NCBI RefSeq assembly: GCF_019703515.2
Contig: NC_059349.1
Coordinates: forward strand, 27,152,744-27,216,743
DNA: 64,000 nucleotides
Direction: 5' to 3'
DNA from: Myxocyprinus asiaticus
Taxonomy: Eukaryota; Chordata; Actinopteri; Cypriniformes; Catostomidae
Shown piece after piece: positions 36,701-46,820 of the stretch. The notes beneath the pieces are model-generated. The model had not been told where the DNA came from. It made no database searches and saw only the letters and a program-made list of their open reading frames with translations. Position numbers and translations under genes: made by a program. Numbering within the stretch: the first letter of the stretch is position 1; every line of letters starts with the position of its first letter.

Positions 36701-37479
36701 TGAATGTTCGGCAGGTTAAAAGCACTAAATACGCTTCCTGAAACACGCTTTTGCCTGGCATGACGGAAGTCCGCAGGGCACAGCAGCGTGCTTAAGAGAT
36801 AGGATAGCACGAATCTCTTGCTTGAGTTCTCCTGGCTTCACTCGGTGGTGCAGAACACAAACCTTGTGCAATCCATTTGAATTCTAGAGAGAATACTGTA
36901 TACAGCACTGGCAAAGAAAAGAGGTTACTCTGTTTCTCTACAGTATGTGCTGTGGCTGCCTGAGGAGGGGATGGAGGCATTGAGGGGGTTACCTCCTGGT
37001 TCTGCGGGCTCTGCCACATATGTTGTGCCTCTTTACATGGAATGACTTGAGCTGTGGCGCTGTTTACATACGTGTTTGTGTTGCCATTGGGTGGCATTGC
37101 GTCCGAAATGGAAAAAGTTGTGCGTCCATTTCTTCACTCCACCCTCCATTGGTGACTCAGTCCACTTATTCCCCAAACCCTTTCTCCTCCGTTAGACAAC
37201 AGTCACGCAGCACTAAAGAGCGGGATTATTACTGGCTTGTGTAAATGATCTTTTATCAAAGCTGAGTTCATTGTTAGTGTTGAAATCGCTCAGCAGAGTT
37301 TACTCAAGCACACTCTACATGTTGCAAAGCTCAAACTCTGGGGGGTGAGAGCACACTTTCATGTCAGTTACACACTCTTTTCATTTAGGAGAATTTTCTT
37401 TAGGTTGGCCAGCTCACAATGACACTGCTGTGCTTTATGGTTGGCTTCAGTTGCCTGCTGAATCACTGTGGTGAGATTC
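36701..37479. other. intron 1, unassigned
   Basis: No exon recognised. A 101-codon minus-strand ORF at 36792-37097 has no signature. Confidence 0.4.
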
Positions 37480-37790
37480 TGCAATGAAAAAATAATTTTC
37501 TTAACAAGTATCTCTTGTCTTGTGTGCAAGTTCAAATGTTGAAACATCCTTAAAACAATATTTACTTAATAAGCAAAACTGCATTAGATATTAAGTCTTT
37601 TTTTTTTTTTCTTCCAGAGAATGCAGAATTTGTGGTACTGGCAGTTTTTTTTTTTTTCACTTGTTTTTCAGTAAATGCATTCTCTGAAAACAAGCATTAA
37701 TAGCTTACACAGTTGTTTTCAGGTGAATTTATCTTGTTTAGACATTTTTACTGTAAAACGAGACAAACATACTGATTAAGTTTTTTTGCA
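37480..37790 (-). repeat. left arm of an inverted repeat pair around the first coding exon
   Basis: Carries TTTAGACATTTTTACTG (37737-37753), GGTGAATTTATCTTG just before it, and GAATGCATTCTCTGAAAAC-like words. The same family occurs in opposite orientation at 38240-38480. It is a known type of fish intronic repeat (exact family not named). The two arms lie about 490 bp apart with the start-codon exon between them. Confidence 0.75.
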
Positions 37791-38027
37791 TTTTCCATCC
37801 ATTCATGCTTTAGCTCAGTCACTGGAACGTCAAAAATGAATTGTGAAACCATCTTACATAAATGAACACGTCCACTTCCCTCACAGAACAAAAAAGCCAC
37901 ACAGAGAGGGTGTGTTTGAGTTTGAGATCATCTAAAATTATTGTGCAGCTCTCTTGCAGTCTTTTGTTGAGCTTGTTTATTTTTCCGTTCGGTGACAGTG
38001 TTTCTTTCTCGCTCTGTATCCTCACAG

Positions 38028-38175
38028 ATAGGTTGTCCAGGAAAGTTCTCCATGAATGTACGTCACAATGATGATGACAGACCAGATTCCGCTGGACCTG
38101 CCACCACCGCTGTTGAACGGGGAGGTGACCATGATGCCTCACATGATTAATGTTAATGGGGATGGATCACAACAG
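38028..38175 (+). CDS. fndc3b: fndc3b first coding exon (5'UTR end plus codons 1-40)
   Basis: FNDC3B is a membrane-associated protein with many fibronectin type III domains and a C-terminal anchor. This exon gives its extreme N-terminus. The acceptor CTGTATCCTCACAG ends at 38027 and the donor CAG|GTGAGG begins at 38176. Coding starts at ATG 38056: MYVTMMMTDQIP, an acidic/proline stretch, LLNGEV, then GDGSQQ, ending in phase 0. This matches the N-terminus I know for vertebrate FNDC3B. FNDC3A differs (starts MAEHPP). The paralogue copy (a or b) cannot be told. A second ATG four bases upstream and out of frame opens a 32-codon overlapping frame. Inverted repeats flank the exon. Confidence 0.93.
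38052..38150 (+). other. out-of-frame upstream ATG overlapping the fndc3b start
   Basis: ATG at 38052 precedes the main ATG (38056) by four bases in another frame and runs 32 codons to TAA at 38148-38150. Both ATGs have T at -3, a weak context. The main-frame Met5 codon at 38068 has A at -3. Ribosomes may therefore favour Met5-Met7 or be held by the overlapping frame. Seen in sequence; translational effect inferred. Confidence 0.5.
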
Positions 38176-38239
38176 GTGAGGGTGAACGCTACACCGCACA
38201 CTGTCTCAGAGTCTCAAGAGCATCTTTGTCTTGTTTTTT
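38176..38239 (+). other. fndc3b: fndc3b intron between the first two coding exons, start (runs to 45593)
   Basis: The intron is 7418 bp, phase 0, with donor GTGAGG and acceptor ACATGTGTCACAG. It contains the 38240 repeat arm, the 2.3-kb long-terminus element, hAT-like insertions and the candidate alternative first exon. Confidence 0.9.
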
Positions 38240-38480
38240 CAGTAAAAATGTCTAAAAACCCTTAAGATAAATTCACCGGGTAAGCAAAAATGTGGAAGAC
38301 ATTGAGATTTGTTGTCAGAGAATGTATCTTGAATATTGGGATGCAAGTACAAATAGTCTGCCTGTTTCATAAGACAAATACACTTATTTTCAAGATACAT
38401 TCTTGGAAAACAAGTCTAAAAGTCTTGCGCAATGTTGCTTATCCGGTGAAGTTATCTTGTTTTAAGGATATTAAGATCAT
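38240..38480 (+). repeat. right arm of an inverted repeat pair around the first coding exon
   Basis: CAGTAAAAATGTCTAAA (38240-38256) is the exact complement of 37737-37753. AAGATAAATTCACC follows in the same order as in the left arm, and GTCAGAGAATGTATCTTGAA continues the similarity. The arm also has internal complementarity (AATGTATCTTGAA against TTCAAGATACATT). Confidence 0.75.
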
Positions 38481-38819
38481 TCAGATTAAAGAAAAAGATT
38501 TTTTGGAGTGTAGAAGTTCAGTAATTGAAAGTGAAGAGTCATTCCTAAAAAAAAATTCTAAAGCAAATTGTTTTCCTAAATTGATAGCAACATATGTTGA
38601 CAGCGAGACTAAGTTGTGAAATTTTAAATGATACCAAGCTATAGAAAGTCAGATTTTGTTTTATTTTTTTTATCAAATTGTTTGTTTCCAGGATTGTTGG
38701 TGGTTCATGTTTTTGAGACGTTACAGACATTACATAAAAAATTAGCATGATTAATTCTGATTCAAAGCAATGGCCAGCATCATCCAATCACTGCCAACCA
38801 TGTTCAAATAAAATTATAC

Positions 38820-41093
38820 TGTAACTCTTTATAATAACTAAAGTATTAGTATTATAGTTTAAAGTATTTGTAAAGCTTTAGTTTATAGTTAATTGATAAT
38901 GAAGGAACCATAATTTATAAATTATTAATACATTAATAAGCTACATATAAATAGTATGTTATTTGTTTCTATTCACTTTAGCAAATGATTTATTATTGTT
39001 TATATATATATATATAGGCAGTTTGTTTTTTTATCCTTAGTAAACAACTTACTTTGCATACCTAACTGCTGTTTTTTAGTTGATACAAAACAGTGGTAAA
39101 GAAGTGTTTATGAAAATATTAAGAAAGCATAAATTCATAGTTAATAAAGATATTACATATGTAATGAATAGGTTACACATTTCTGCTTAATTAATGTGCA
39201 TATTAATGTTTTAGGTACACTCACTGTTAAATCAATTAATGCTTAATAAAGGTCTTAATAAATCACTTATTAATGGCTAGCTAAGCATTTTGCGTGACTT
39301 AATCTAAAGTGAGAACTATATATGTCCGATTAAACATTTATTAACATGGTTCAGCAGTAAGTTTGGCCAGCTGGCACTGGGCCAGTGTGAGTTTCGCCCT
39401 TTCGGGCCAGTACTGCATTGTCATTAAATCTTCCGTTGATCTTGTAAATGTGTTGTACATGTGTCCTAGTCTGATTATTAAACCACAGCAGCCTGCGATT
39501 TCATTGAAGAAATATCCAGTTCTCTTGTGTTGCACGCTTCAAAGTGATGTGTGAAGGTGCTGACACACTAAAAACATCACATAATGACATCTGTAATCTG
39601 TGTATTAGATTGCAGAAAGTGAAACGCTCATTTAATGCGAAGCGTGCAGCACATTCCAGACTATTTATTTAATGAAATTGCAGCCTCTTACGGTGTAACA
39701 ATCAAACGAGTACGTAGCAAACTGCTTATTAAGAAGTGTGAAATTTCCATCAAACAGACACAGAAACTGACACAGTGATGCATCAAAGTAAAAGTTTGGT
39801 TTAAATGGATGCATGAAATTGAAGAAATTATGACAAAAAATATATTACTACTGCATTGTAAAAATTGTATATTCATTTTAATAATAATAATATTTCAAAT
39901 ATTCTCATTATTACTATTATATCAGGAATAGTTATATTTTAGCAAATTTCACAAGCAAGTGTGCTACTGCTAGTGTTGTACTGAATGTACCTTACGTTTT
40001 TAATTTATACAGTGATTCTCTGTTGTGCTCACGTTATTTGGCAAAATAACTGTTTGAGATTCATCTGTGAAGATGTTATTGAAGCACTTTATTTGATAAA
40101 ATAATTTCATTTGAACTCTTTATGAATTCATTTGATTAGTCATTTTTTATTAACATTTTTTTTTTTTTTTAACAGAATTCAGAAAAAATAAAATGGAAAA
40201 CAGAATTTGGGAAAACAAAGCAGAATTAGGAAAAAAAACATTTCATCGGGTCCTATTTTTTTATGCCTTGCAAACTTAAACATTTGCATTTTCTTTTGAA
40301 GTAATAAAAGTTGATGATGTATTGAAAATCTAATTTTGCTCTTAAAACTTGTCATCAAGTGGTGATTTAACAAAAAAAAATTCTATGAGAGTCAAATGTG
40401 TCTTCCTGAAGGGGGGCGCCTCCCGTCCTGAATCCTGAAAACTGAATTTATCGTTGATCAGCATTCAAATCTAAATATCAGTATGTTTTTGTCATACTGC
40501 AGACATTTGTACATTAAATACTGTGCTTGTAACTTTTTACTACAAGGATTGGTACCTGAGATACAAATCTGCCCAATTAATTAAGTCTGCTCATAAAGCT
40601 TAATAGGATGGAACATGCTAAAGTGGCGTTTGAGCAATTAGAGGATCTCTTTTAATAAACTGGAATTCCTCTCTCACTTTTATTCCTGTACTTTTGTGTT
40701 GTCTTTAGATTAGGTTATGCAGAATGCTTAGTTAGCAATTAGTCTGCTTTATTACGCCCTATATATTAAGTTATAATTGCTTTAATAGTAAGTGTTACTA
40801 AAACAGTAACAAATACATTAATTATGTTTAAATGTAAATCCAATTACTTAAATATATAATTTCTTTATTTACTATGAATTCATGCCTTGTTCGTGTTAAA
40901 AAATATTATCAAACTTCCTATAAATGAACTTATTAAACAATAATAAATCATTTGCTACAGTGAATATAAACAAATAACAAACTATTTGTATGTAGCTTAT
41001 TAATGTAGGAACAATAGTTTATAAATGATCAATTGACAATAACCTAATGCTTTACAGACTCTTTATACCGTGTAGTTATTATAAAGAGTTACT
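38820..41093. mobile_element. 2.3-kb element with long inverted termini, perfect 8-bp duplication
   Basis: The ends TGTAACTCTTTATAATAACT and AGTTATTATAAAGAGTTACT are inverted. Similarity of the arms continues for some 200-300 bp (AATAAGCTACATATAAATAG near 38935 pairs with CTATTTGTATGTAGCTTATT near 40985). AATTATAC flanks it exactly (38812-38819, 41094-41101). The AT-rich interior shows no transposase and includes a patch (39817-39960) shared with the hAT element at 21191. An 8-bp duplication suits hAT or a related foldback family. Confidence 0.85.
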
Positions 41094-41124
41094 AATTATA
41101 CATTGATAAATTCTGAATCTAAGT

Positions 41125-41740
41125 ACTGATTACCATTGTCTCATGTCTGCCAAACATGTTGAGTGGTTCAAACATCATCTGCAGCCTGAAACTGATCTTT
41201 TGACCGGATGTTAGAAGTGAATGCACTTAGCTGCATAGGAAAGCTATAGGATGCTCCCTTTCTCCCTATTTAGTGAATGACTTGAGTGATCAGTGAATTG
41301 CTGTTTGTCTGCACTAGTCTCAGAACAGTTAAAAATGCACCTTATTTTCATCCTAACTCCATATAAAGCCTCTGAAAGCAAATGTTTTCCAGCTTTTGGA
41401 TGAACCCATTGATTCTCAATGTGTAAATGCACAGCAAATATATGCGCTGAAGTACACATTTGTGTACATTGTGTTTAGCAGCATAGCGTTTTGTGATAAA
41501 TCGCTCAAATTTAAAAATGGCATATCAGATGAAACTAGAGACTCCAATCTTTTGACTCAAACAGGTTTCAGTGTAAAAACTTAATTAGGTTTCTTACCAA
41601 ATGTAGTTTTGTTACTGTTTCTCCCAAAGACAAACTCCGTTGTGATCGGTGTCATGTTGTCACATGACTCCGTACGTCAAAAGTTTAACCCTTTACTGAC
41701 AGCCCAGAGATTCCTGAACTGAGATCAGTCAGTTTAAATG
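41125..41740. repeat. dispersed repeat, inverted copy of 14250-15092
   Basis: See the partner at 14250. Strong match over 41125-41405 (ATTTTCATCCTAACTCCATA; GCCTGAAACTGATCTTTTGA), weaker over AGGTTTCTTACCAAATG to about 41740. It abuts the long-terminus element, but no target duplication was found. Confidence 0.75.
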
Positions 41741-42692
41741 AAATGAAATCAAGCATATAGCGAAGCCAAAATACAACGTCCACACATGTGTATGCGGGGT
41801 CGCACGATGATAAGTAAGCCAAACATTGATTGATTTTCCATTGTGGCTCTGTGGCTCTATCAAAATATTGCTCTGTTTGTTGGAGCATCCAAACCAACAC
41901 GACTCTGCACCATTGGCTCAACCAATGTTTGGGTTAGGACAATGTCTAAACGACTAATGGAAGACAGGCAGAGTGTCCCAGAAACTGTTTCCTTTGCTAT
42001 TTCGTTTACTCATGCCAGTGACACAGCAATTAAAACTTTTTAGCTGAGAAAGACAAAGATTTCAAAATAAAGGGTTTATTTCAAGTTCAAAAAGAGTTTT
42101 CTCTGGGTTCATAGTGTGCTGAGGGGAAGTCACAAGTTCAGCTGCAGTTCGAGAGTTAAAATTGAAAAATTGACGACCATGTAGCTGCAGGTCAGCTGTG
42201 ACCCTAAATTCAACTGACATTTAGGCTGTTCCTCACTCATTTCTAATGGAAAACAGACAAAAACATCAAACATACTCAACCATTCAATTCTCTGAACCTT
42301 GCATTCATTAGGTCGGAACACTGGCCAATAATCTGAGTTATACATAACAATGAGGAACATTCTAGTTGTCTTACATTAGACATTCAGGGGGCACTCTGAG
42401 CCCTCAGGCATGGCTCACCTTTCCCTCACACATCTCTCTGTAGATCTGCACTATCAGAGCGGATCAGTCTGTTCTGATCACTGCTCCAGGTGCTGCAGAT
42501 ACAGCACGCTAGCCGTGTTTTCTCCCGCCAGAGTGGAAAGAGACTAAGACCCTCGAGAGAAAAGGAAAAGGGTGTCTGCTGCAGATAGTGAAGGTTAAGT
42601 GCTTTGAATTCTGCCAAGTTCATGTCCACTCTTCTTTGTCAGGCGTGTGTGGATTTCAGGGGTTGGAGTCAGGAGAGATGCGGTGATATGAT
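41741..42692. other. fndc3b intron, unassigned
   Basis: Nothing recognised. Confidence 0.4.
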
Positions 42693-43492
42693 CAGTGTTC
42701 CAGATGGTGCTTAAAAAGTCTTAAAATGTTTTCAATTCAGTTTTCAAAATTTAAGGCCATAAAAAGTCTTAAATATCTTAAATTGTATAACAAATGTCTT
42801 ATCATTCAAAGAGGTCTTAAATTTAGGGACAGAAAACAGGAATCGCAATATGGCCAACAATTATTAAACTGGAAAAGGCTGTGATTTAATTAAATAAATC
42901 TATAGTCTATATGCGCTCCACGCTTCAAAGTGAAGACGTGGCACTGTTGCACATTCTCCGTGCACGCAGGGAGGTCATGATACAGTGTTTCCAGTGGTTT
43001 CAGAGTGGTTCAAAATCTGTTAATTACTGCTTATTTTTGTTTTATGACTATGTTTTTTTTACAGTGTGTATAAAGTAATAAGTTGTAGATGTTTGTAAGA
43101 GTGCATATTTTCCCTTATCTATTTTTGTGATCAACTGGGAGTACAGACATTTCAAAATAAGAGTCCCCGGTGTATTTTTGGCTTGTTGATAGTTAAGTCT
43201 GTTTGCACCAAATCTTTTTTTTTTTTGGTTATTATTTGAAATTCGGTTTATTGTTGCCTCTGTGTCTGTGCCATCACAGTAAAAAAAATTTGTAGAACAA
43301 TTTTAACACATTTTAAAAACTATCGCATGTACGTAAACTCGTAAATTCTTATTCGTATGTGTTTATATTGGTAGATTATAATTTTAATATGATCTGGTAT
43401 GGACATACCGTACTAATTTTATTTGTTCAAGTCTTAAAAAAGGTCTTAAAATGTCTCAAATTTGATTTGAAAATCTGTGCAGCATCCCTGAT
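42693..43492. mobile_element. hAT-like element of the AAGTCTTAAA family, 0.8 kb
   Basis: Left end CAGTGTTCCAGATGGTGC then repeated AAAGTCTTAAA. Right end TCTTAAAATGTCTCAAATTT...CAGCATCCCTG. The flanks GATATGAT (42685-42692) and GGTATGAT (43493-43500) match at 7 of 8, with a two-base offset at the right end. The next element starts within a few bases. Confidence 0.65.
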
Positions 43493-43506
43493 GGTATGAT
43501 ATCAAT

Positions 43507-43849
43507 TAGGGCTGGGTATTGATACAGATTTCCCGATTCAATTCGGATATCAATGCATGGGTTTATTTTAGTTATAATTCTCTCCCAGCTAATGCTGTTA
43601 ATTATACAGGGCACCTTCTAACTAGGTATTATAGGAAAATTAATTCACTGGTGAGGAAAATCTAAACATTTTCTAGCCAGTTGCCAAATATATACATTTT
43701 TAGTCGGTTGCAAATGCGAGTCATTTCCTCTCATTGTAGTGGGGGCACATAGAGAAAAAGATAGATCTTGGAATTTAAGAACCAATATTGAGATCGTGTA
43801 AATGAATATCGCGATGCATCGGGAAATTGATATTTTTACCATGCCACTA
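43507..43849. mobile_element. small hAT-type MITE, 343 bp, perfect 8-bp duplication
   Basis: Left end TAGGGCTGGGTATTGATACA and right end ATATTTTTACCATGCCACTA. ATATCAAT flanks it exactly (43499-43506, 43850-43857). The interior shows TTGGAATTTAAGAACCAATA, related to the fragment at 13867. No coding capacity. Confidence 0.85.
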
Positions 43850-43919
43850 ATATCAATCTGAGTTGCAATATGATAACATTGTGTTTTTGTTGTTATTATT
43901 ATTATTATTAGTGTATTGC

Positions 43920-44175
43920 AATTCTAAACTATGATTTTGTGATGTTTTACTTACTAGTTTCTTGTTAATCTTCATTGGACTTCGGTGCTTTGTGCAACAA
44001 GTGCTGAACTTTCCTGATTTACTTCATTGCAGAGCCACAGAAGTAGCATAGAGTATAGGTACGTCAGTGTCTGTAAAAACAAAACAAAAAAACATGATGC
44101 AAAGGGATAGTGTTCCTTAGTTTCAGCATGTTTATCATTACATGAAAACTTTTGCAGTCTAGCTGTACGAACAAT
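43920..44175. repeat. dispersed repeat shared with 34850-35100
   Basis: Same-orientation similarity, key words listed at 34850. It begins shortly after a (TTA)n tract at 43890-43910. Confidence 0.7.
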
Positions 44176-44700
44176 CTGTATGAACATGTTTACAATAACA
44201 AAAACAAAAAGCATTCTAGACCAACATACTTGTTCTAAGACCATGTCCGCACTAATCCGTTTAAGTTAGAAACCTCTGTTTTTTAGTTTCCTAACGTCAT
44301 TGTATTCCAAAGTATGTTGTTATGTGAAGCGTTTTCGTAAATTTCAGTTTTTGGTGGAGGAAAACACCATTCCAGTGTGGGTGAGTGGTGTAAACGTAGC
44401 AAAATCAATGATTTTTTGCAGTATCTTGTAGTACATTTCATGTGCTTACACACTTCCTTCGAGTGTTTATCAATCTCTTTTTGATAATGTGAAAAATGTA
44501 GCTAAGTATATACATTATTGGCCCTAGAATATTGATAGTATTGTGAGGTAAAATACCAATTTCAACTTTAATTTTGTCCCGACATGCAACAATTTTCCTG
44601 GTCTTGATGAGGTTGTCAGGTCTGTGGACTTCATACGGGAATTCAGTGTTCTCATTCACAGGTGTTTACCCACCATCCTCAATTAACTATTACACACATT
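44176..44700. other. fndc3b intron, unassigned
   Basis: Nothing recognised between the dispersed repeat and the candidate promoter region. Confidence 0.4.
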
Positions 44701-44749
44701 TTATTGGGAACACATTTTGTTTTTAGTCTGTCTCGATCTGATATGCAAA

Positions 44750-45162
44750 GGCGGCATGTTTGCGTGAGGTTGTGTAAGTGTACATTTATGTTCTGCTGGT
44801 GTTACGTGTCTGTGTGTTAGGCAAGTCCTTTATCTGCATTAGCTGGGTGCTGGGGAGGACGATTTAGAGAAGGGGAGGGTGAGAGAGAGAGAAAGAGAGA
44901 GAGAGAGAAAAAGCTTTTTTCCCTTTTTCCTCTGGAAAGCCAGTTTGGCTCTTCAGTGCACGCCGGAGTTCCCATAGCAACAGCAGCAGCAACAGCAGAC
45001 AGTGTGTGTGTATGTGTGCATAAAGGAGGAAGTAGGTGCCCAGATCTCCAGGGCTGAAGCGGAGAGATGGGAGGTCCGCCTGACACACGACCATCAGGAT
45101 CAGGGCTGTGAAGAGACCCTGCCCTATGCACACTGCTCACACATACTTAGGGCTAGTGCAAC
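44750..45162 (+). promoter_or_regulatory. candidate alternative promoter and 5' leader of fndc3b
   Basis: Compared with its AT-rich surroundings this block is GC-richer, with several CpGs, a (GA)n tract at 44881-44910, CCATAGCAAC (44972-44981, RFX half-site-like), a CAGCAGCAGC run and a TATA-like GCATAAAGG at 45019-45027. Two short upstream frames (ATG 45067-45111; ATG 45126-45191) precede the candidate start. The layout is that of a vertebrate internal promoter with leader. Transcription is inferred. Confidence 0.45.
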
Positions 45163-45234
45163 ATGGCGGGCCAACTTTTTCACATCTATAGGCACGTTTG
45201 CACTCTCAACGACCTGTGTGCTGATAACATGATG
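45163..45234 (+). CDS. fndc3b: candidate alternative first coding exon of fndc3b (24 codons)
   Basis: ATG at 45163 has A at -3 and G at +4 (strong Kozak) and an in-frame TAG at 45154-45156, so it is the first Met of its frame. Twenty-four codons run MAGQLFHIYRHV...LCADNMM, then ATG|GTAAGC at 45235, a good donor. The exon ends in phase 0, as does the first coding exon, so splicing to 45594 keeps the frame: ...NMM then VILVQVNPGETF. This would replace the usual 40-residue N-terminus with a different 24-residue one. There is no homology evidence for these residues. A chance ATG plus GT is the alternative. Confidence 0.5.
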
Positions 45235-45593
45235 GTAAGCAGCCTGAGAAGATGTCAGAGTGTTAGAGTTGTGTTTAGACGTTGTACTGTTTTGCAGAGT
45301 TTTACTTGTCGTTTTGGTGTGCGTTTGTGCAAGCGGTCTCTTTGTCAAGAAAATTTCAACATCTGGTTACGTCATCGTTCTTGGCTGTTGTGGTCACTAT
45401 AGTGCAATGTTTTTGGGTCGGATGTTCCATGGCTCATTTTATACGTTGTGGATACATGCATTTAAGGATATATTAAGAAACTTGTTTTTACTGTCTTGGA
45501 TTGTGTTTGCTGACAAAACTTTTGGCACACTGGTCTTGTTTAGAAGTTTTAATTTAAAAGCATGTCTAATACCTGGTTCCACATGTGTCACAG

Positions 45594-45669
45594 GTGATCC
45601 TCGTGCAAGTCAACCCTGGAGAGACCTTCACCATTAGAGCGGAGGACGGTTCTCTTCAATGCATTCAAG
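45594..45669 (+). CDS. fndc3b: fndc3b second coding exon (codons 41-65 plus one base)
   Basis: Acceptor CACATGTGTCACAG ends at 45593, donor CAAG|GTATGA begins at 45670. The 76 bases encode VILVQVNPGETFTIRAEDG then SLQCIQ, ending in phase 1 with G of the next codon (Gly expected). This is the strongly conserved FNDC3 N-terminal motif shared by FNDC3A and FNDC3B. The Q|VILVQ junction is in the same phase as the upstream exon. The following exon (expected to begin PAEVPMMSPNGS) is not found before 64000. Confidence 0.95.
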
Positions 45670-45724
45670 GTATGACATACTTCCTGCCTCAAGCTCAGTG
45701 AAATGCAACTGGTAGCCTCCCTGT
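45670..45724 (+). other. fndc3b: fndc3b intron after second coding exon, start (runs past 64000)
   Basis: Phase 1 intron of at least 18.3 kb. It holds all features to the right of this point. No further fndc3b exon was seen in any + frame. Confidence 0.85.
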
Positions 45725-46045
45725 TGAAAAGACCAGCTTAAACTAAAAATAATTTTTAATAATGGTCTAGGCTGGTACTGGTTTAGCACTGGTTTGGCGC
45801 TGGTCTAGCTGGTGGACTACATGGTTCCCACTGTCATGGAAAACCTAAATTTTTCTAAATTCTAAAACTTTGTTTAGAATTTGCTATTTTGTGATTGTAA
45901 GAAAAAAATGTCCTTATCCAGTATTCATGAACTAAAAAAAAAAAAAAAAAAAAAGGAAAATTCATTGCTCAAAAGCAAAGAAATTCTGGTCAACCAGTCC
46001 TTGTGAAGCTGGTCGACCATGGAAGTCTTGCTGGTTAAGCTGGTG
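45725..46045. repeat. ACCAGC/GCTGGT-rich palindrome with internal A-run, copy 4
   Basis: Left half GACCAGCTTAAACT, GGTACTGGTTTAGCACTGGT. Right half GGTCAACCAGTCC, GAAGCTGGTCGACCATGG, GCTGGTTAAGCTGGTGCTGG. The halves are separated by about 170 bp with a run of 21 A at 45934-45954. The largest copy of the family. Confidence 0.65.
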
Positions 46046-46675
46046 CTGGTCTGTCACAGTGGTGTGATTCTCAGACTGTGCAGCCAACTGAATTTGTTTC
46101 TGAAATTGTTAAATGATGTGAGGTGTGGTGTTTGCTTATTGAGCATGCAATTTCAGCACGAATTGAGGGATTCTGCTGTTGTTCCCTCTGCTCCTGTTTG
46201 TACTTAAAACCATGGCTGTCATGTTATTGGATTTGGAGCTGGTGTAAACCGATGAGAGGCCAAGACTGGCATGCTTCTGGGGATGTGAAAGACAGGGAAA
46301 ACAATGGCAGATTACAAAGACTCTTTGTCTCATTATCCCTTTCCTGTAACATTTAAAGTCTTTGTGTATAATTAATGATGCACACGACATGTTATTTACC
46401 TTGGCTGTTGTTGAGTTCTCCGAACAGGTCCACACTAAAGACATCTGTCAAAAAAAGTTGGAGAATGCTCCTGCATGCTGCCCTCTTGAAATACCAGAAT
46501 TTAATTTGTGGTAGTAAAAATTAACTTGTTACTGGAGACATGAATGTACGGTATGCTACCAGGTCACAGCCAGACAATGTTGTTAAGTATCTTTTTGTAT
46601 TTTATTGGCACATGACCTGGGCTTATGGAACTTGTGTCTTTGACTTACAAATTGCCGTTGAATTTATTGCAGGCA
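46046..46675. other. fndc3b intron, unassigned
   Basis: Nothing recognised. Confidence 0.4.
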
Positions 46676-46820
46676 GGGACAATCCCACTTGGAGTAACAT
46701 GGGGTTAAGTGCCTTGATCAAGGGCTTTTTGGTGATGGCCTATGGAACACATCTTGTGGCTACTAAGCCAACAACTTTTCGTCACCAGCCCTGGGCCTTA
46801 ACCACTACATCCCAAAGAGA
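46676..46820 (-). repeat. decayed relative of the tRNA-like repeat at 62946-63095
   Basis: CAGGGACAATCCCACTTGGA, AGTGCCTTGATCAAGGGC and CCTTAACCACTACATCCC parallel the blocks at 62947, 62980 and 63060 in the same order. Diverged; the B-box region is poorly kept. The 131-codon ORF across it is not a gene. Confidence 0.6.

Noticed and set aside
45260..45637. 125-codon ORF running into the second coding exon
   Set aside because: Wrong frame for the FNDC3B motif and reads through the intron acceptor. The splice model explains the exon better.
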